A stretch of DNA of 64,000 nt from Taudactylus pleione (lineage: Eukaryota > Chordata > Amphibia > Anura > Myobatrachidae), in NCBI GenBank assembly GCA_031769625.1, contig JAUIMM010000178.1, positions 26,345,501 to 26,409,500 on the forward strand, in the 5' to 3' direction. Shown one piece after another: positions 63,866 through 64,000 of this stretch. Both the position numbers and the translations under genes were made by a program. The notes beneath the pieces are model-generated. The model was not told the DNA's origin. It was given only the letters and a program-made list of their open reading frames with translations, and made no database searches. Each line of letters begins with the position of its first letter. Position 1 is the first letter of the stretch.

Positions 63866-64000
63866 TACAATTTGACTAATGCTACTTATAATAGCTGAAA
63901 TTACCATGATGAAAATAGTATTATAGAGTATAAAGACCCCTGATACTGTATATCTTGGAAAGTTTTAACGGCTTAAATCACATAAAAATTGCTAAAAATT
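63866..64000. other. No feature recognised
   Basis: AT-rich flank after the Tc1 element. Confidence 0.4.

Noticed and set aside
1..64000. CRISPR array, operon, phage or plasmid features
   Set aside because: Direct repeats here are minisatellites or transposon ends without regular unique spacers, and no prokaryotic gene organisation exists.
1..64000. tRNA or rRNA genes
   Set aside because: I looked for cloverleaf and A/B box patterns by eye and saw none that held together; a covariance scan would be decisive.

Overview
This looks like nuclear DNA from a non-mammalian vertebrate, most likely a frog or another amphibian. The basis is repeat content, not a named gene. Tc1/mariner, hAT, Harbinger-like and pogo-like DNA transposons sit beside Penelope-like elements (PLEs), a Ty3/gypsy element with integrase upstream of reverse transcriptase, L1-like LINE remnants and a Helitron remnant. 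Long (TA)n microsatellites separate them. Nothing bacterial or viral in gene layout is present: no operons, rRNA, tRNA or CRISPR.

Layout. 1-6.7 kb: minisatellites, an L1-like 3' remnant and MITE debris. 6.8-9.4 kb: a palindromic Harbinger-like MITE, a Tc1-like transposase relic and a pogo-like MITE. 10-16.5 kb: foldback repeats, hAT MITEs (one with a perfect 8-bp target duplication), a 141-145 bp tandem array split by a MITE, a complete but decayed Tc1 element and GC-rich minisatellites. 18-23.5 kb: more hAT MITEs, a PLE on the minus strand with a MITE inside it, a MITE/Tc1 hybrid fragment, a second pogo-like MITE and a second Tc1 element. 23.5-29.0 kb: a young, nearly complete Ty3/gypsy element on the minus strand with a 1491-codon gag-pol frame in the order Gag-protease-integrase-RT-RNase H (Gmr1-like). 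29-35.8 kb: PLE sequence, including two GIY-YIG endonuclease relics, a decayed RT and hammerhead-ribozyme-like cores. 37.3-38.0 kb: two open, phase-compatible segments with good splice sites, the only good candidate for host coding sequence. 39-47.9 kb: a Harbinger-like MITE, a 1.1-kb inverted-repeat element, a full-length (4577 bp) decayed hAT transposon with an 8-bp target duplication, and another Harbinger-like MITE. 49-52 kb: a minisatellite-filled MITE abutting a gypsy gag fragment with its leader and LTR. 52-64 kb: mostly unique AT-rich sequence with an L1-like remnant, a Helitron helicase end with a CTAG terminus, a second copy of the 5' part of the same gypsy family, and a decayed Tc1 element with an insertion inside it.

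The genes here do not form a pathway. Apart from the candidate exons, coding sequence belongs to selfish elements and almost all of it is broken. The most intact is the gypsy gag-pol, whose LTRs differ by only three substitutions over their shared length. It has nevertheless lost the promoter part of its 5' LTR, one integrase zinc-ligand histidine and the reading frame at the end of RNase H. The most unusual features are the copia-like domain order of a gypsy element, the repeated hammerhead-like cores associated with PLE sequence, and the probable host exons.
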